Positions 47,026-55,139 of a stretch of DNA of 64,000 bases are shown piece after piece. The stretch lies in contig JAPOZT010000026.1 in NCBI GenBank assembly GCA_026705925.1, forward strand, positions 62,001-126,000, in the 5' to 3' direction. Source of the DNA: Gemmatimonadota bacterium (GTDB taxonomy: Bacteria > JAAXHH01). How positions within the stretch are numbered: position 1 is the stretch's first letter; each line of letters starts with the position of its first letter. The translations under genes and the position numbers were made by a program. Under the pieces are notes generated by a model that saw nothing but the letters and a program-made list of their open reading frames with translations, was not told the DNA's origin and did no database searches.

Positions 47026-48498
47026 ATGACGGATCAGCCTTACGGCCCCGGCGCCTTCGCCTTTCTGGCCGCCTACCTCGTCTTCATGATTGTCCTCGGA
47101 TACGTGGCCCGGTCCCGACGCCGGGACGATTCCATGTCCTCCTTCTACCTGGCGGGCAAGAACCTGGGCGCCCTGGTCCTCTTCTTCACACTCTACGCGA
47201 CCCAGTACAGCGGCAATACGCTCATCGGTTATCCCGGCGAGGCCTATCGGCTGGGATACGCCTGGACTATGAGCGTCGGGTTCATGATGGCCATCGTGGT
47301 GGCCTACCTGCTCTTCGCACCGCCGCTCTATCGCGCGTCGCGACGAGAGCACTTCGTGACGCCGGGCGACTGGATCACCCATCGGTTCGGTGAGAACGGA
47401 AGATCCGGCCTGACCCTCTTCGCCGGCGTGCTGTTCGTGGTCGCCATCGCCAACTACCTGCTCGCGCAACTCCTGGCGGTGGGACATATCGTTTCCGGTC
47501 TCTCCGGCGGCGCCATTCCGTTCTGGGCGGGCGTGGTGATCCTTGCCGTCATCATCCTGTTCTACGAGACCCTCGGCGGGATGCAGGCCGTGGCGTGGAC
47601 CGACTGCATCCAGGGCCTGCTCCTCTTCGTCGGGCTGCTGGGCATGCTGGCCGCCGTGGTCGCGGGGAGCGACCGCCTCGGTGAAGCGACGGCTTGGATC
47701 GTCGCACACCAACCGGCAAAAGCCGCACTTCCGGAAGGCGAAACGATCCGCACCTGGATCAGCACCATCCTGCTGGTGGGCTTTGCCGCCGCCGTCTATC
47801 CCCAGGCCATACAGCGCATCTTCGCCGCCCGGAGCACCCGCAGTCTGAAGCGGTCGTTCACCGTCATGGCCTTCATGCCCCTGGTTACCATTTCGGCGGT
47901 CGTGCTCGTTGGGATTCTCGCCATCCCGCAGTTGTCGGGCCTCGAGGGCGTCGAGACCGACCAGGTCATGCCCCGCCTACTCCGGGTCTGGGCCGCCGAA
48001 TCACTCTGGCTTTACGTCATGACCGTGCTCGTCCTCACCGGCATCGTCGCGGCGATCATGTCGACGGCCGACTCCGTCCTGCTCAGCCTCTCTTCCCTGC
48101 TCGTCAAGGATGTACTGGCCCGATTCCGGATGGGGTCGCTTCCGGAAGCAAGCCTTACCGCGTGGGGGAAGCGCCTGTCCTGGATCATCATGGCCATCCT
48201 TGTCCTCATCGCCCTGACGCCGGATCTCACCCTGTGGGGACTCATCGAGCTGAAGATGGAGGTGCTGATCCAGACCGCCCCACTGTTTGTGCTGGGAGTG
48301 CTGTGGCGGCGATTCAGCGCGGCCGGGGCCGCCGCGGGAATGGCCTCGGGCACGGCGCTCGCGGCCGGGCTGACCCTCGCGGGCATGGGCAAGGTCTGGG
48401 GCTGGCACGCCGGTGTGCTCGGTCTGGCGCTGAACGTGATCGTGGGGGTGTCGGTGAGTTGGGCCGGGCGCCGCCATTCGTTCGGATCACCGAAATAG
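47026..48498 (+). CDS. Sodium:solute symporter family protein (SSS)
   Basis: The 490-residue protein has 13 or so membrane segments and the SSS signature with an early 'FYLAGKNLGALVLFFTLYATQYSGNTLIGYPGEAYRLGY' region and a central 'GFAAAVYPQAIQRIFAARS'. It imports an organic solute with sodium. Together with the small membrane partner upstream it probably forms the transport end of the cassette that holds the dioxygenase, enolase-like and epimerase genes. Confidence 0.88.
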   Translation: MTDQPYGPGAFAFLAAYLVFMIVLGYVARSRRRDDSMSSFYLAGKNLGALVLFFTLYATQYSGNTLIGYPGEAYRLGYAWTMSVGFMMAIVVAYLLFAPPLYRASRREHFVTPGDWITHRFGENGRSGLTLFAGVLFVVAIANYLLAQLLAVGHIVSGLSGGAIPFWAGVVILAVIILFYETLGGMQAVAWTDCIQGLLLFVGLLGMLAAVVAGSDRLGEATAWIVAHQPAKAALPEGETIRTWISTILLVGFAAAVYPQAIQRIFAARSTRSLKRSFTVMAFMPLVTISAVVLVGILAIPQLSGLEGVETDQVMPRLLRVWAAESLWLYVMTVLVLTGIVAAIMSTADSVLLSLSSLLVKDVLARFRMGSLPEASLTAWGKRLSWIIMAILVLIALTPDLTLWGLIELKMEVLIQTAPLFVLGVLWRRFSAAGAAAGMASGTALAAGLTLAGMGKVWGWHAGVLGLALNVIVGVSVSWAGRRHSFGSPK

Positions 48499-48499
48499 C

Positions 48500-48528
48500 T
48501 TGACTTTTGTAACTAAATGACACATATT
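48500..48528 (+). promoter_or_regulatory. Putative promoter of the RiPP precursor gene
   Basis: A TTGACT box (48500-48505) and a CATATT box (48523-48528) are 17 bp apart. The precursor start codon is about 52 bases after the -10 box. The -35 is close to consensus, the -10 is weaker. Confidence 0.55.
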
Positions 48529-48580
48529 ACTCGGTACGTCGGATCATAGTCGGATGTCAATTTTCGAAAGGAGCAAAATC

Positions 48581-48832
48581 ATGAGAAGTGGCGATGAAAT
48601 GTTAAAGCAGATCGTTGAGAAGTCCTCTCTGGACGCAGATTTCAGGCAGAAGCTGATTTCGGATCCGAAGTCGACCATCTGTGAGGAACTGGACATCACG
48701 ATGCCGGAATCCATGTCGATCCAGGTTCACGAAAGCGATATGCAGACGGTGCATATCGCACTGCCCCCGGATGCGAATATATCCGAGGAGCAACTCGAAG
48801 CCGTTTCGGCCGGCCTCTGTTGCTGCTGGTAG
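48581..48832 (+). CDS. RiPP precursor with NHLP leader and a Leu-Cys-Cys-Cys-Trp core
   Basis: ATG 48581 follows AAAGGAG (48567-48573) at 7 bases and gives 83 residues. A second ATG at 48554 would add nine residues with no ribosome site. Residues 1-78 form a nitrile-hydratase-like leader: an acidic helix, 'ELDITMPESMSIQVHESD', 'TVHIALPP' and then 'NISEEQLEAVSAG', the Gly-type cleavage site of C39-processed peptides. Only five residues follow: Leu-Cys-Cys-Cys-Trp. The gene is convergent to the RiPP enzyme genes and has its own promoter. The three Cys fit a YcaO substrate and the terminal Trp fits the halogenase-like protein of the same cluster, so it is assigned as their substrate by context. 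Confidence 0.85.
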   Translation: MRSGDEMLKQIVEKSSLDADFRQKLISDPKSTICEELDITMPESMSIQVHESDMQTVHIALPPDANISEEQLEAVSAGLCCCW

Positions 48833-48895
48833 ACTGAAATCAGCACGCCGGTCACTATGCGGATGCCTGGTATTCGCGTGATCAAGTAGTTAGAT

Positions 48896-48934
48896 AAAAG
48901 TCCTCCCCGATCATCCTGGTCGGGGAGGACTTTT
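48896..48934. terminator. Strong bidirectional intrinsic terminator
   Basis: A perfect 15-bp stem (48896-48910 with 48920-48934) around a 9-base loop has T runs on both strands because the arms begin with AAAA and end with TTTT. It lies between the plus-strand precursor and the minus-strand enzyme set and can end both transcripts. Confidence 0.9.
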
Positions 48935-48953
48935 GCTTTGATTGCCTGACGTG

Positions 48954-49033
48954 GCGTTCAGTTTGCGTGCGAGGCGCACGGTTCGAGCGCATGGTGCTCG
49001 GTTCGTGCCCATGGCGCTCAGTTCGAGTGCGCG
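48954..49033. repeat. 20-bp imperfect tandem repeat (4 copies) over the 3' end of an enzyme gene
   Basis: Four related 20-bp units start at 48954, 48974, 48994 and 49014. The last unit covers the stop codon (49018-49020) of the unknown-function gene. Confidence 0.8.
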
Positions 49034-50136
49034 CCGGAAAGCACCATGTATAGATAGGCCTTGGCCTGCTCCAGCCCGTCTCCTTTGATGACCAGCTTGA
49101 TGTGGTGTATGCCCCGCAACATGAGAAATGGCCCGGTTTTGCCAAACAATGTCGTGGGTTTGGAAGCCCAGTCCGCAAGGGCCGCAAGCTTCTCCGGAAC
49201 GACATAATCCTCAAAACCCAACGCATCCAGTACGGGATCCCAGTCGGTCATGCCATCGATCCAGTAACGGGAATCCTGTGTGTATCTTTGCTTGACGATG
49301 GGGGTCAGACCGAGCGTTGGTCCCAGCCCGTCAGCCCGAACGTCTACATTTAAGCCTGCGCTCACGATCTCCGCTCTTTCCCTCAGGCGCCCGAGCACGG
49401 ATTCGACCGCGGAAATCTGCCCCGGCCAACCGGTGTTTTTGAGATAAGGTCCGATTCCGTCCTCCGCGCTGAAACCCATGATCGCCAGGCGGACCGTACG
49501 CTGCCGGGACGGGAATACGCCGAAAGAGTCCAGGCGCGTGTCTTCCGGCTGCGCCAGGTAAATCCGTTCCGCGTTCTCCCGCTCAGCGGCTATCCTTTCC
49601 CAGCCGACGCAGGAAACGAGGGCGTCAACCACGATGCCGACGTCCTGCTGGAGTCCGGCGCCGCCGAACAGCGTGCGTTCGTTGGGCCGCAGAAACAGGC
49701 CCGGTAGCGACTTTCCTTCACCCGGCGCCGAGCCTACGTCATACTCCAGCATCAGCTTACGCCCCACGATCTCTCTCAGCGACGAGTGCTCGGCTTCCAT
49801 TTTCCCGAACAGCCGCCTTACCGCACCGGCCGTCTCATCCGACTCGTCTGTCCGCGCCTGCGCTTCAAAAAAGTCGCCCGAACGGTTTCCGCTTGCCAGC
49901 GAGACGCCGAAGTCCGCCACGGGCCGGCTATCGTGCAGCGGAAGTTCGAATCCGAAGGGCTGGGCGCCCATCGTTATGGGCAGTTGTGTCGCCTGTTTCA
50001 GTATGAGACCCCATTCCCGCGCTCCGATCAGATCTGGAGAAACTTTATTCCGCAACTGCGCCAGCAATTCGGCCATCGTTTCGCCTTCTTCGGCGAGACG
50101 ATCCTGGGTGTGCAGGACGGCATCGTCGATATTCAC
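49018..50136 (-). CDS. RiPP-cluster protein of unknown function (372 aa)
   Basis: No catalytic motif was recognised. Features seen: an early 'LMLEYDVGSAPGEGKSLPGLFL' strand region, a central 'VRLAIMGFSAEDGIGPYLKNTGWPG', and a C-terminal 'GIHHIKLVIKGDGLEQAKAYLYMVL'. From memory, similar 'HIKIVY...EAKAYL' proteins of unknown function occur in other peptide-modifying clusters, but I could not check this. It lies nine bases after the YcaO gene, so the two are almost certainly cotranscribed. It could help in peptide handling or be a further modifying enzyme. It is the last gene before the terminator. Confidence 0.6.
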   Translation of the reverse strand: MNIDDAVLHTQDRLAEEGETMAELLAQLRNKVSPDLIGAREWGLILKQATQLPITMGAQPFGFELPLHDSRPVADFGVSLASGNRSGDFFEAQARTDESDETAGAVRRLFGKMEAEHSSLREIVGRKLMLEYDVGSAPGEGKSLPGLFLRPNERTLFGGAGLQQDVGIVVDALVSCVGWERIAAERENAERIYLAQPEDTRLDSFGVFPSRQRTVRLAIMGFSAEDGIGPYLKNTGWPGQISAVESVLGRLRERAEIVSAGLNVDVRADGLGPTLGLTPIVKQRYTQDSRYWIDGMTDWDPVLDALGFEDYVVPEKLAALADWASKPTTLFGKTGPFLMLRGIHHIKLVIKGDGLEQAKAYLYMVLSGAHSN

Positions 50137-50145
50137 CTTGTCTCC

Positions 50146-52584
50146 TTACGCGATGACCGGTGCGGGATTCAAGTCGGCTTCCGCCAGGGGTTGATTGCGA
50201 TAGCCCATCTCGACCGGCACGTCGTACAGGCGCCCAGGGGCGAATCTCGCCCAGAAATGGCGCATGCCCGGTACGATGACCCGCGCAACCGGCATGTCGA
50301 TGTCCGGCCGCGTCTGGTCCAGCACGAGGAACTCCATGCCCCTGGCTTCGACCTTCTCCCGGCAGTACTCCACGTCCTCTCGCGAGTCCGCTCTCTCGAT
50401 CGACGGATACTGCGCAGCCTGCCTGAGTGTCGCGTCCGCCGCCGGTACCAGCCAGGCGCAATCGGCGATTCGAGCCGTCTTCCACCAGTTGAGTGCCATG
50501 GGATCGTCGATCATGGGCCGGTTGGGCCCACTGGATCGGCCAGACTGCGCGGGCCGCCCGGCTAGTCCGGCCCGACCCGAATGTCCGCCGTCTTCGCGTC
50601 CACCGGGCCGGGGAAGCCACGTCAGGCACTGGTTCAACTCGCACATCGCGCGCAGGGCCGCCAGTCGCGGGTCGGCATGGGCGCCGGCGCCGTATATGAT
50701 GTCCTCGGTTTCGGCGTCCGGCCGCCGGGAAAGCGCAACGAATGACGGAATGCCCGTATCGGCAGTCACGTCGAGCATCCACACCTCCCGCTCGTATCGG
50801 CCGTAATAATCCGTGGCCGATGCAAGGAATTGATCGTCAAAGCTGGAAAGATCGACCCCGGGAACGCTCAACCGGTTATACCACCAGATGGCGAAGGCAT
50901 CGCGTTCGACCAGCTCATAGAAACCCTGCAGGATGGCCTCTTCCAGGGTGTTCCCCGCGGCGCAGCCGTTGGAATCGGCCACCAGATCGGCGGGGCCACG
51001 CTGTTCGGGCGCCATGCTGTAGAGCATCGACGTGGGCAGATACCGGTGCCGGCCATGCGTGAACGACCACAGGGGGGTCCAGTCGATTTCGGCGGCGGGA
51101 TCGAGACGCGGCGGGACGATGTTGTAGGGATGGCCTGCCGCGTTGATGTGCTCCGCGTTGTCGAGCTGGTCGTCGCTGAACAACTGCACGTCGTTGGGGT
51201 GGACCGCCCCGTCTTCCGCGGCGAAATCGATGAATCGTCCGCGGGTATGGATTTCGTCTCCGCTGAACGCGCCTGAATGACGTTCGATCGCCTCGCAGAG
51301 GGCACTGGCCTCGGACTGTTCCCGTGTACTGCCCTTGCCGGCGCTCTTGCTGCGCAGGCTGCGCCTGAGCGAACTAAGGCTCCGGCTTCTCATGCCGGGA
51401 TTGCTTCCGGCCCAGTAGACGTGCAGCCAGTCGTCGTTCTCATCGGTCGTGCGCGCCAGCCAGGATACGACACCGCTCACCGGGCTCACCAGGTGGCGGT
51501 ATCTCGCCAGGGTGGATTCCGGCGTCACGGACCGTGCACCGCCGCTGTTCCGATGGTGTTTGGGGCTGGCCTTCAGACATACGGGCACCGGTGCCCGGTT
51601 TGGCCGGTACAGCCCTTCGTCGCCACAGACCGGACACTGCGGCCGCCGCAGGACCGTATGCATAGTGCTTGTGAATGTGCCGACATGCATCGAGACCGCA
51701 TGTGCGTGGATCGGAGCCGCAACATCCAGCACCAGCCATTTGACGATTTCAGCCGAAACCAGCCCGTATACCGCCTCGAGCGCGACAGGTTCGACGGCGA
51801 ACGGCTTGAATGCGGCTTCCTCGCCGGCGACGTGACGAAGGAACTGGTGGGCCTCCTTGTGGCCCCGTAGCCGGTGGGCCAGGCAGTCCCAGCAGGGACC
51901 CTTCCGGTCCGCGCGAAACACGGGTCCGAACAGCGCCTCCATGCCGCGCGGACGCACCAGCATCCACGGCGCTCCCGCCTCGAGCCGGCACCGATTCACC
52001 GCCGCAAACCGCGCGTCGAGGTAATCGTCGCATACGATAACCTTGAGCTGGACGTCGTCGACGGCCACCGTGTCGGCCACCACGCCGGCGCCGCTCGTTT
52101 CCAGCTGCCGGGACAGCCTTTCGTCGTCGCCCTCGACCGCGACGGGCGCTTCCGCCAACCGTTGTTCGACCCATCGGGGCGATGCGCCGAGCGACGTCCA
52201 GTAAGCGGCCCGGGACTGGTCCATGCCATGATCGGCCGAGATGACATAACCCCGGTCGGAGAGCGAAACGATCGCTGCGCGCACATCGGCCGCGGCATGG
52301 CGGCCCTCGAGGTCGGCGACGATGCCGGCCAGGGGACGGCGGCCGTCGAGAAGAGGAAGCAGATCGCAAAGCAGGGCGCCGTGCAGAAGTGTATCGAAGG
52401 ACTCGGAAACCAGCAGCGTCTGCTGCGCGCCGATGACGTGGGATCGCAAGTGCGGGGTAAGCGTGGGTAGATCGACGAGTCCCAGGTCGGCAGGGGTCGT
52501 TCTCGATAGTTTCCCCTGGCGGGCATGCTTGCTGGTCGGCCCAGGCATCCCGGGTTTCCGCGTCTTCTCGGCAGGCGCTTTCAT
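50146..52584 (-). CDS. Fused leader-binding (TOMM F/E1-like) and YcaO cyclodehydratase
   Basis: The 812-residue protein has two parts. Residues 1-340 resemble the TOMM leader-peptide-binding E1-like domain, with two zinc-binding Cys pairs CWDC (231-234) and CPVC (317-320). Residues about 350-812 are the YcaO domain with the ATP-site blocks 'GKGSTREQSEASALCEAIERHSG' near 417-438 and 'GCAAGNTLEEAILQGFYELVERDAFAIWWYNR' near 540-571, and the C-terminus ends 'LNPAPVIA', near the PxPxP end of YcaO enzymes. It would use ATP to cyclise Cys of the precursor to thiazolines. A Gly/Arg-rich loop of about 30 residues (660-690) interrupts the domain. The start overlaps the AlkB-GlnE stop in an ATGA. Confidence 0.92.
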   Translation of the reverse strand: MKAPAEKTRKPGMPGPTSKHARQGKLSRTTPADLGLVDLPTLTPHLRSHVIGAQQTLLVSESFDTLLHGALLCDLLPLLDGRRPLAGIVADLEGRHAAADVRAAIVSLSDRGYVISADHGMDQSRAAYWTSLGASPRWVEQRLAEAPVAVEGDDERLSRQLETSGAGVVADTVAVDDVQLKVIVCDDYLDARFAAVNRCRLEAGAPWMLVRPRGMEALFGPVFRADRKGPCWDCLAHRLRGHKEAHQFLRHVAGEEAAFKPFAVEPVALEAVYGLVSAEIVKWLVLDVAAPIHAHAVSMHVGTFTSTMHTVLRRPQCPVCGDEGLYRPNRAPVPVCLKASPKHHRNSGGARSVTPESTLARYRHLVSPVSGVVSWLARTTDENDDWLHVYWAGSNPGMRSRSLSSLRRSLRSKSAGKGSTREQSEASALCEAIERHSGAFSGDEIHTRGRFIDFAAEDGAVHPNDVQLFSDDQLDNAEHINAAGHPYNIVPPRLDPAAEIDWTPLWSFTHGRHRYLPTSMLYSMAPEQRGPADLVADSNGCAAGNTLEEAILQGFYELVERDAFAIWWYNRLSVPGVDLSSFDDQFLASATDYYGRYEREVWMLDVTADTGIPSFVALSRRPDAETEDIIYGAGAHADPRLAALRAMCELNQCLTWLPRPGGREDGGHSGRAGLAGRPAQSGRSSGPNRPMIDDPMALNWWKTARIADCAWLVPAADATLRQAAQYPSIERADSREDVEYCREKVEARGMEFLVLDQTRPDIDMPVARVIVPGMRHFWARFAPGRLYDVPVEMGYRNQPLAEADLNPAPVIA

Positions 52585-55025
52585 GCGTGTGCGGCGAGTG
52601 TATCGATCCGGGCGGCGGCGCGAGCGGCGGTTTCGTCGACCACCGACGCCAGCGCATCGAAGTCCTCCTGCCCGCAGGCGTTCGCCACCAGGGACTTGAC
52701 CTTCGCCCCCGCCGTCGCCGCGTCAAATCCGTCCTCTCCGACAAGCCGCATTACCCCCTGCAAGTCGCGCCACAGGTTAGCGGCTTGTGCCAGCGACTCG
52801 TCGCCGGCGGCTTCGAACACCATCGCGGCGGACGGAGCCGGATCGTCGAGGAAGTCTCCGGCACGGGTCAACTGCAGATTGCGCGCGGCCTGCTCGACAT
52901 CGTTCAATCCGCCGGGCATCCGGGCGTATGCGGACACACTCGTCTCTGCGCGGCCTGCCGGCCGATCGTCCGGACCGGTGCCGTCTTTCTGCTGTCCGCC
53001 CGGTCTGGCGTACGCCGGCTCGTTCGCGCTGCATTCGGCCAGGATCCGGCGCCGCGTATCTTCGAATCGGCTTCCGATGCCGGAACCTTCCGGCTCGAAG
53101 ACGCAGCGGGCCCGGGTGAAGACGGTGACCCCGCCGGAAGCCGGGTCCCGAGCCTGGTCGGCCAGTTCGGAGAGCGGCAACGCGGGCATGACATCCCCGT
53201 CGGAGGAGACCGGGGAGAACAACAGGTTGTCCTGTGCCAGGTCGGCCAGGGCCTTGCGGAAACTCCCGAACAGGCGTTCGTTCGCGCCCGACTGCGCGCC
53301 GTCATGGACGAACAGCGTTTCGACCGCAATGCCGGGATAGGCCTCCCGGCTGGCCAGATCGCCCAGGAAGACGGCAGCGACCTCGCCCACGCTGTCCGTG
53401 CCGTATCGCTCGCCGAAATCCGCCACCACCGAGGCAAGCACGGTCGATACGGATGCTTCGGAAAGGTTGGACAGCGCCGTTCTCGCTTCCGCCGGAAGCA
53501 AGTTGCCGCGCATCACGTGCATGCCGATTTGAAACACCTTGTCGTTCGACCAGTTCCGCACGATTTCGGCCGTTTCTTTCGCATCGACCACGGGCAACTC
53601 GACGATCAGGTCCTTCATTTCCTGAACGCCCATTTCGTAAGTCCAGTAGACCCGTGCAAGTCCGCGCCGTGCGATCGACTCGAATTCCTCGTCCTGCTCG
53701 AACCCCTTCGGCAGGTCGAGGTCGAGGAATTCCTGTTCCTGCAGGTTGTCCAGCAGCTCAGGGTTCCGTTCGATCCATTTCGCGAGCCGCGGCGCGGCGC
53801 CGAAGATCTCGACGATCGTGTCGAAGGCGTCGGGGCGCTTCGCGGCAAGCGGACTGTCGTAGACGCTCCAGTCATCGATCTCCGGATAGAAATGCTTGCG
53901 CCACTGGTCCACCAGCGGGTCCATCTTCTCGAACCACTTTTTGGGCTTCAGCACGATGTTCATCATATCGGAGTAGGTGCCCGGCAGTTCCGGCGATTCG
54001 TCGAGGCTGACCTGCAGCAGGGGATACTGGCGGGATGCCACCGCGTGGTGGTCGGCATGGCGCTGCGCATTGAAAAGCATCCAGTTGCTGAACTTCCAGT
54101 CGGCGCTCCAGGAATGGCGGGGCATGATCTTCTCCCACCGGCCGTTCTCCAGCCGGACCCGGCGCAGGCCGTAGTGCTGGAAGTAGTTGCTGATCTTCAT
54201 CGAAAAGACGCAGGACAGGCCGAGGAAGGCGAAGACCGGGACGGCCCAGATCCCGCCCATCCAGAAAACCAGCGCGTACCAGAACGCGACGCCGAAGCCG
54301 TAGCGCCAGAAGGGATTGCTGTAATGCCACATGGTCCGGCGGCGCCGCGCCAGGCGTTCTCGCGCCACTTCCCATGAATTGACGAGGTTGCTGACGATTT
54401 CCTTGGGCATGTACCGCCAGAAACTCTCCCCCTTCGGCGCGGACCCCACGTCATAGGGCGTACCGACCAGGGCGTGGTGGATGTAAACGTGTTCCGTCGC
54501 ATACTGCGGATAGGAGGCGGAAGAAAGCAGGAACTCGCCGATCCGGCGTTCCCAGGTGGTGCGCCGGTGTATAAGTTCATGGCCGACGACGAACACGGCC
54601 TGTGCTTCCATCGTCAGGATGATGGCCAGCACGACGTCCTGCCACCATACGAAGGGATCCGCCACCAGAATTTGCCACAGGCCGAAAACCAGAGTGGGCG
54701 GCCACAGAAACGCCCACGACCAGACCGGCAGATTGTGCCAGATCAGGCGGTGTTTCGGCGTCTTCCACGGATCCATGATGCGCCCGTCGCGGCCGAACAC
54801 CCGGTCGAAGGACCATGACAGACTCATGAAGACCATGGGTGGCAGGAGCCACCATCCGCCCCACAGCGCGGCGAGCAAGATCAACGGGAAAACGCCCAGC
54901 GGCAGGTAATGGGGAAGGGCGGTCAGGATGGACGGTTCAATCTCCTGCGTCGCCTCGGCCTGGTCCTGGACCGGCCCGGCGCCATTGGTTTCAGTGCTGT
55001 CGATTTCAACTGGATCTTGTGACAT
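52581..55025 (-). CDS. AlkB-type membrane hydroxylase fused to a GlnE-like module
   Basis: ATG 55025 follows AAGGAGGT and gives 814 residues. Residues about 35-345 are an AlkB-type diiron membrane hydroxylase: several membrane segments and the His motifs HELIHR (149-154), EHVYIHH (178-184), NYFQHYG (280-286) and NAQRHADHH (319-327). From about 405 the sequence follows the second half of glutamine-synthetase adenylyltransferase GlnE: 'RLAKWIERNPELLDNLQ' at the start, a nucleotidyltransferase-like 'FLGDLASREAYPGIAVETLFVHD' near 553-575, 'MPGGLNDVEQAARNLQLTRAG' near 703-723, and an ending 'DGFDAATAGAKVKSLVANACGQEDFDALASVVDETAAR' as in GlnE. The DxD pair of active GlnE reads AxE, so the adenylyltransfer site is probably lost. 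The substrate of either half is unknown; the location in the cluster suggests peptide modification. It overlaps the YcaO gene by four bases. Confidence 0.8.
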   Translation of the reverse strand: MSQDPVEIDSTETNGAGPVQDQAEATQEIEPSILTALPHYLPLGVFPLILLAALWGGWWLLPPMVFMSLSWSFDRVFGRDGRIMDPWKTPKHRLIWHNLPVWSWAFLWPPTLVFGLWQILVADPFVWWQDVVLAIILTMEAQAVFVVGHELIHRRTTWERRIGEFLLSSASYPQYATEHVYIHHALVGTPYDVGSAPKGESFWRYMPKEIVSNLVNSWEVARERLARRRRTMWHYSNPFWRYGFGVAFWYALVFWMGGIWAVPVFAFLGLSCVFSMKISNYFQHYGLRRVRLENGRWEKIMPRHSWSADWKFSNWMLFNAQRHADHHAVASRQYPLLQVSLDESPELPGTYSDMMNIVLKPKKWFEKMDPLVDQWRKHFYPEIDDWSVYDSPLAAKRPDAFDTIVEIFGAAPRLAKWIERNPELLDNLQEQEFLDLDLPKGFEQDEEFESIARRGLARVYWTYEMGVQEMKDLIVELPVVDAKETAEIVRNWSNDKVFQIGMHVMRGNLLPAEARTALSNLSEASVSTVLASVVADFGERYGTDSVGEVAAVFLGDLASREAYPGIAVETLFVHDGAQSGANERLFGSFRKALADLAQDNLLFSPVSSDGDVMPALPLSELADQARDPASGGVTVFTRARCVFEPEGSGIGSRFEDTRRRILAECSANEPAYARPGGQQKDGTGPDDRPAGRAETSVSAYARMPGGLNDVEQAARNLQLTRAGDFLDDPAPSAAMVFEAAGDESLAQAANLWRDLQGVMRLVGEDGFDAATAGAKVKSLVANACGQEDFDALASVVDETAARAAARIDTLAAHA

Positions 55026-55139
55026 GGCTACACCTCCTTGGTCAGCATAACCTGGCACCCGCACGGGCGTAATATCGTAGCGGCAAAACCGGACGACCGG
55101 AACCGATTACCCAAAACCGAATACCCGGAACCGCTGGCC

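Noticed and set aside
52587..54377. 596-residue open frame on the plus strand inside the AlkB-GlnE gene
   Set aside because: It lies opposite a gene with clear AlkB and GlnE motifs; high GC makes long antisense frames common. No ribosome site or family pattern.
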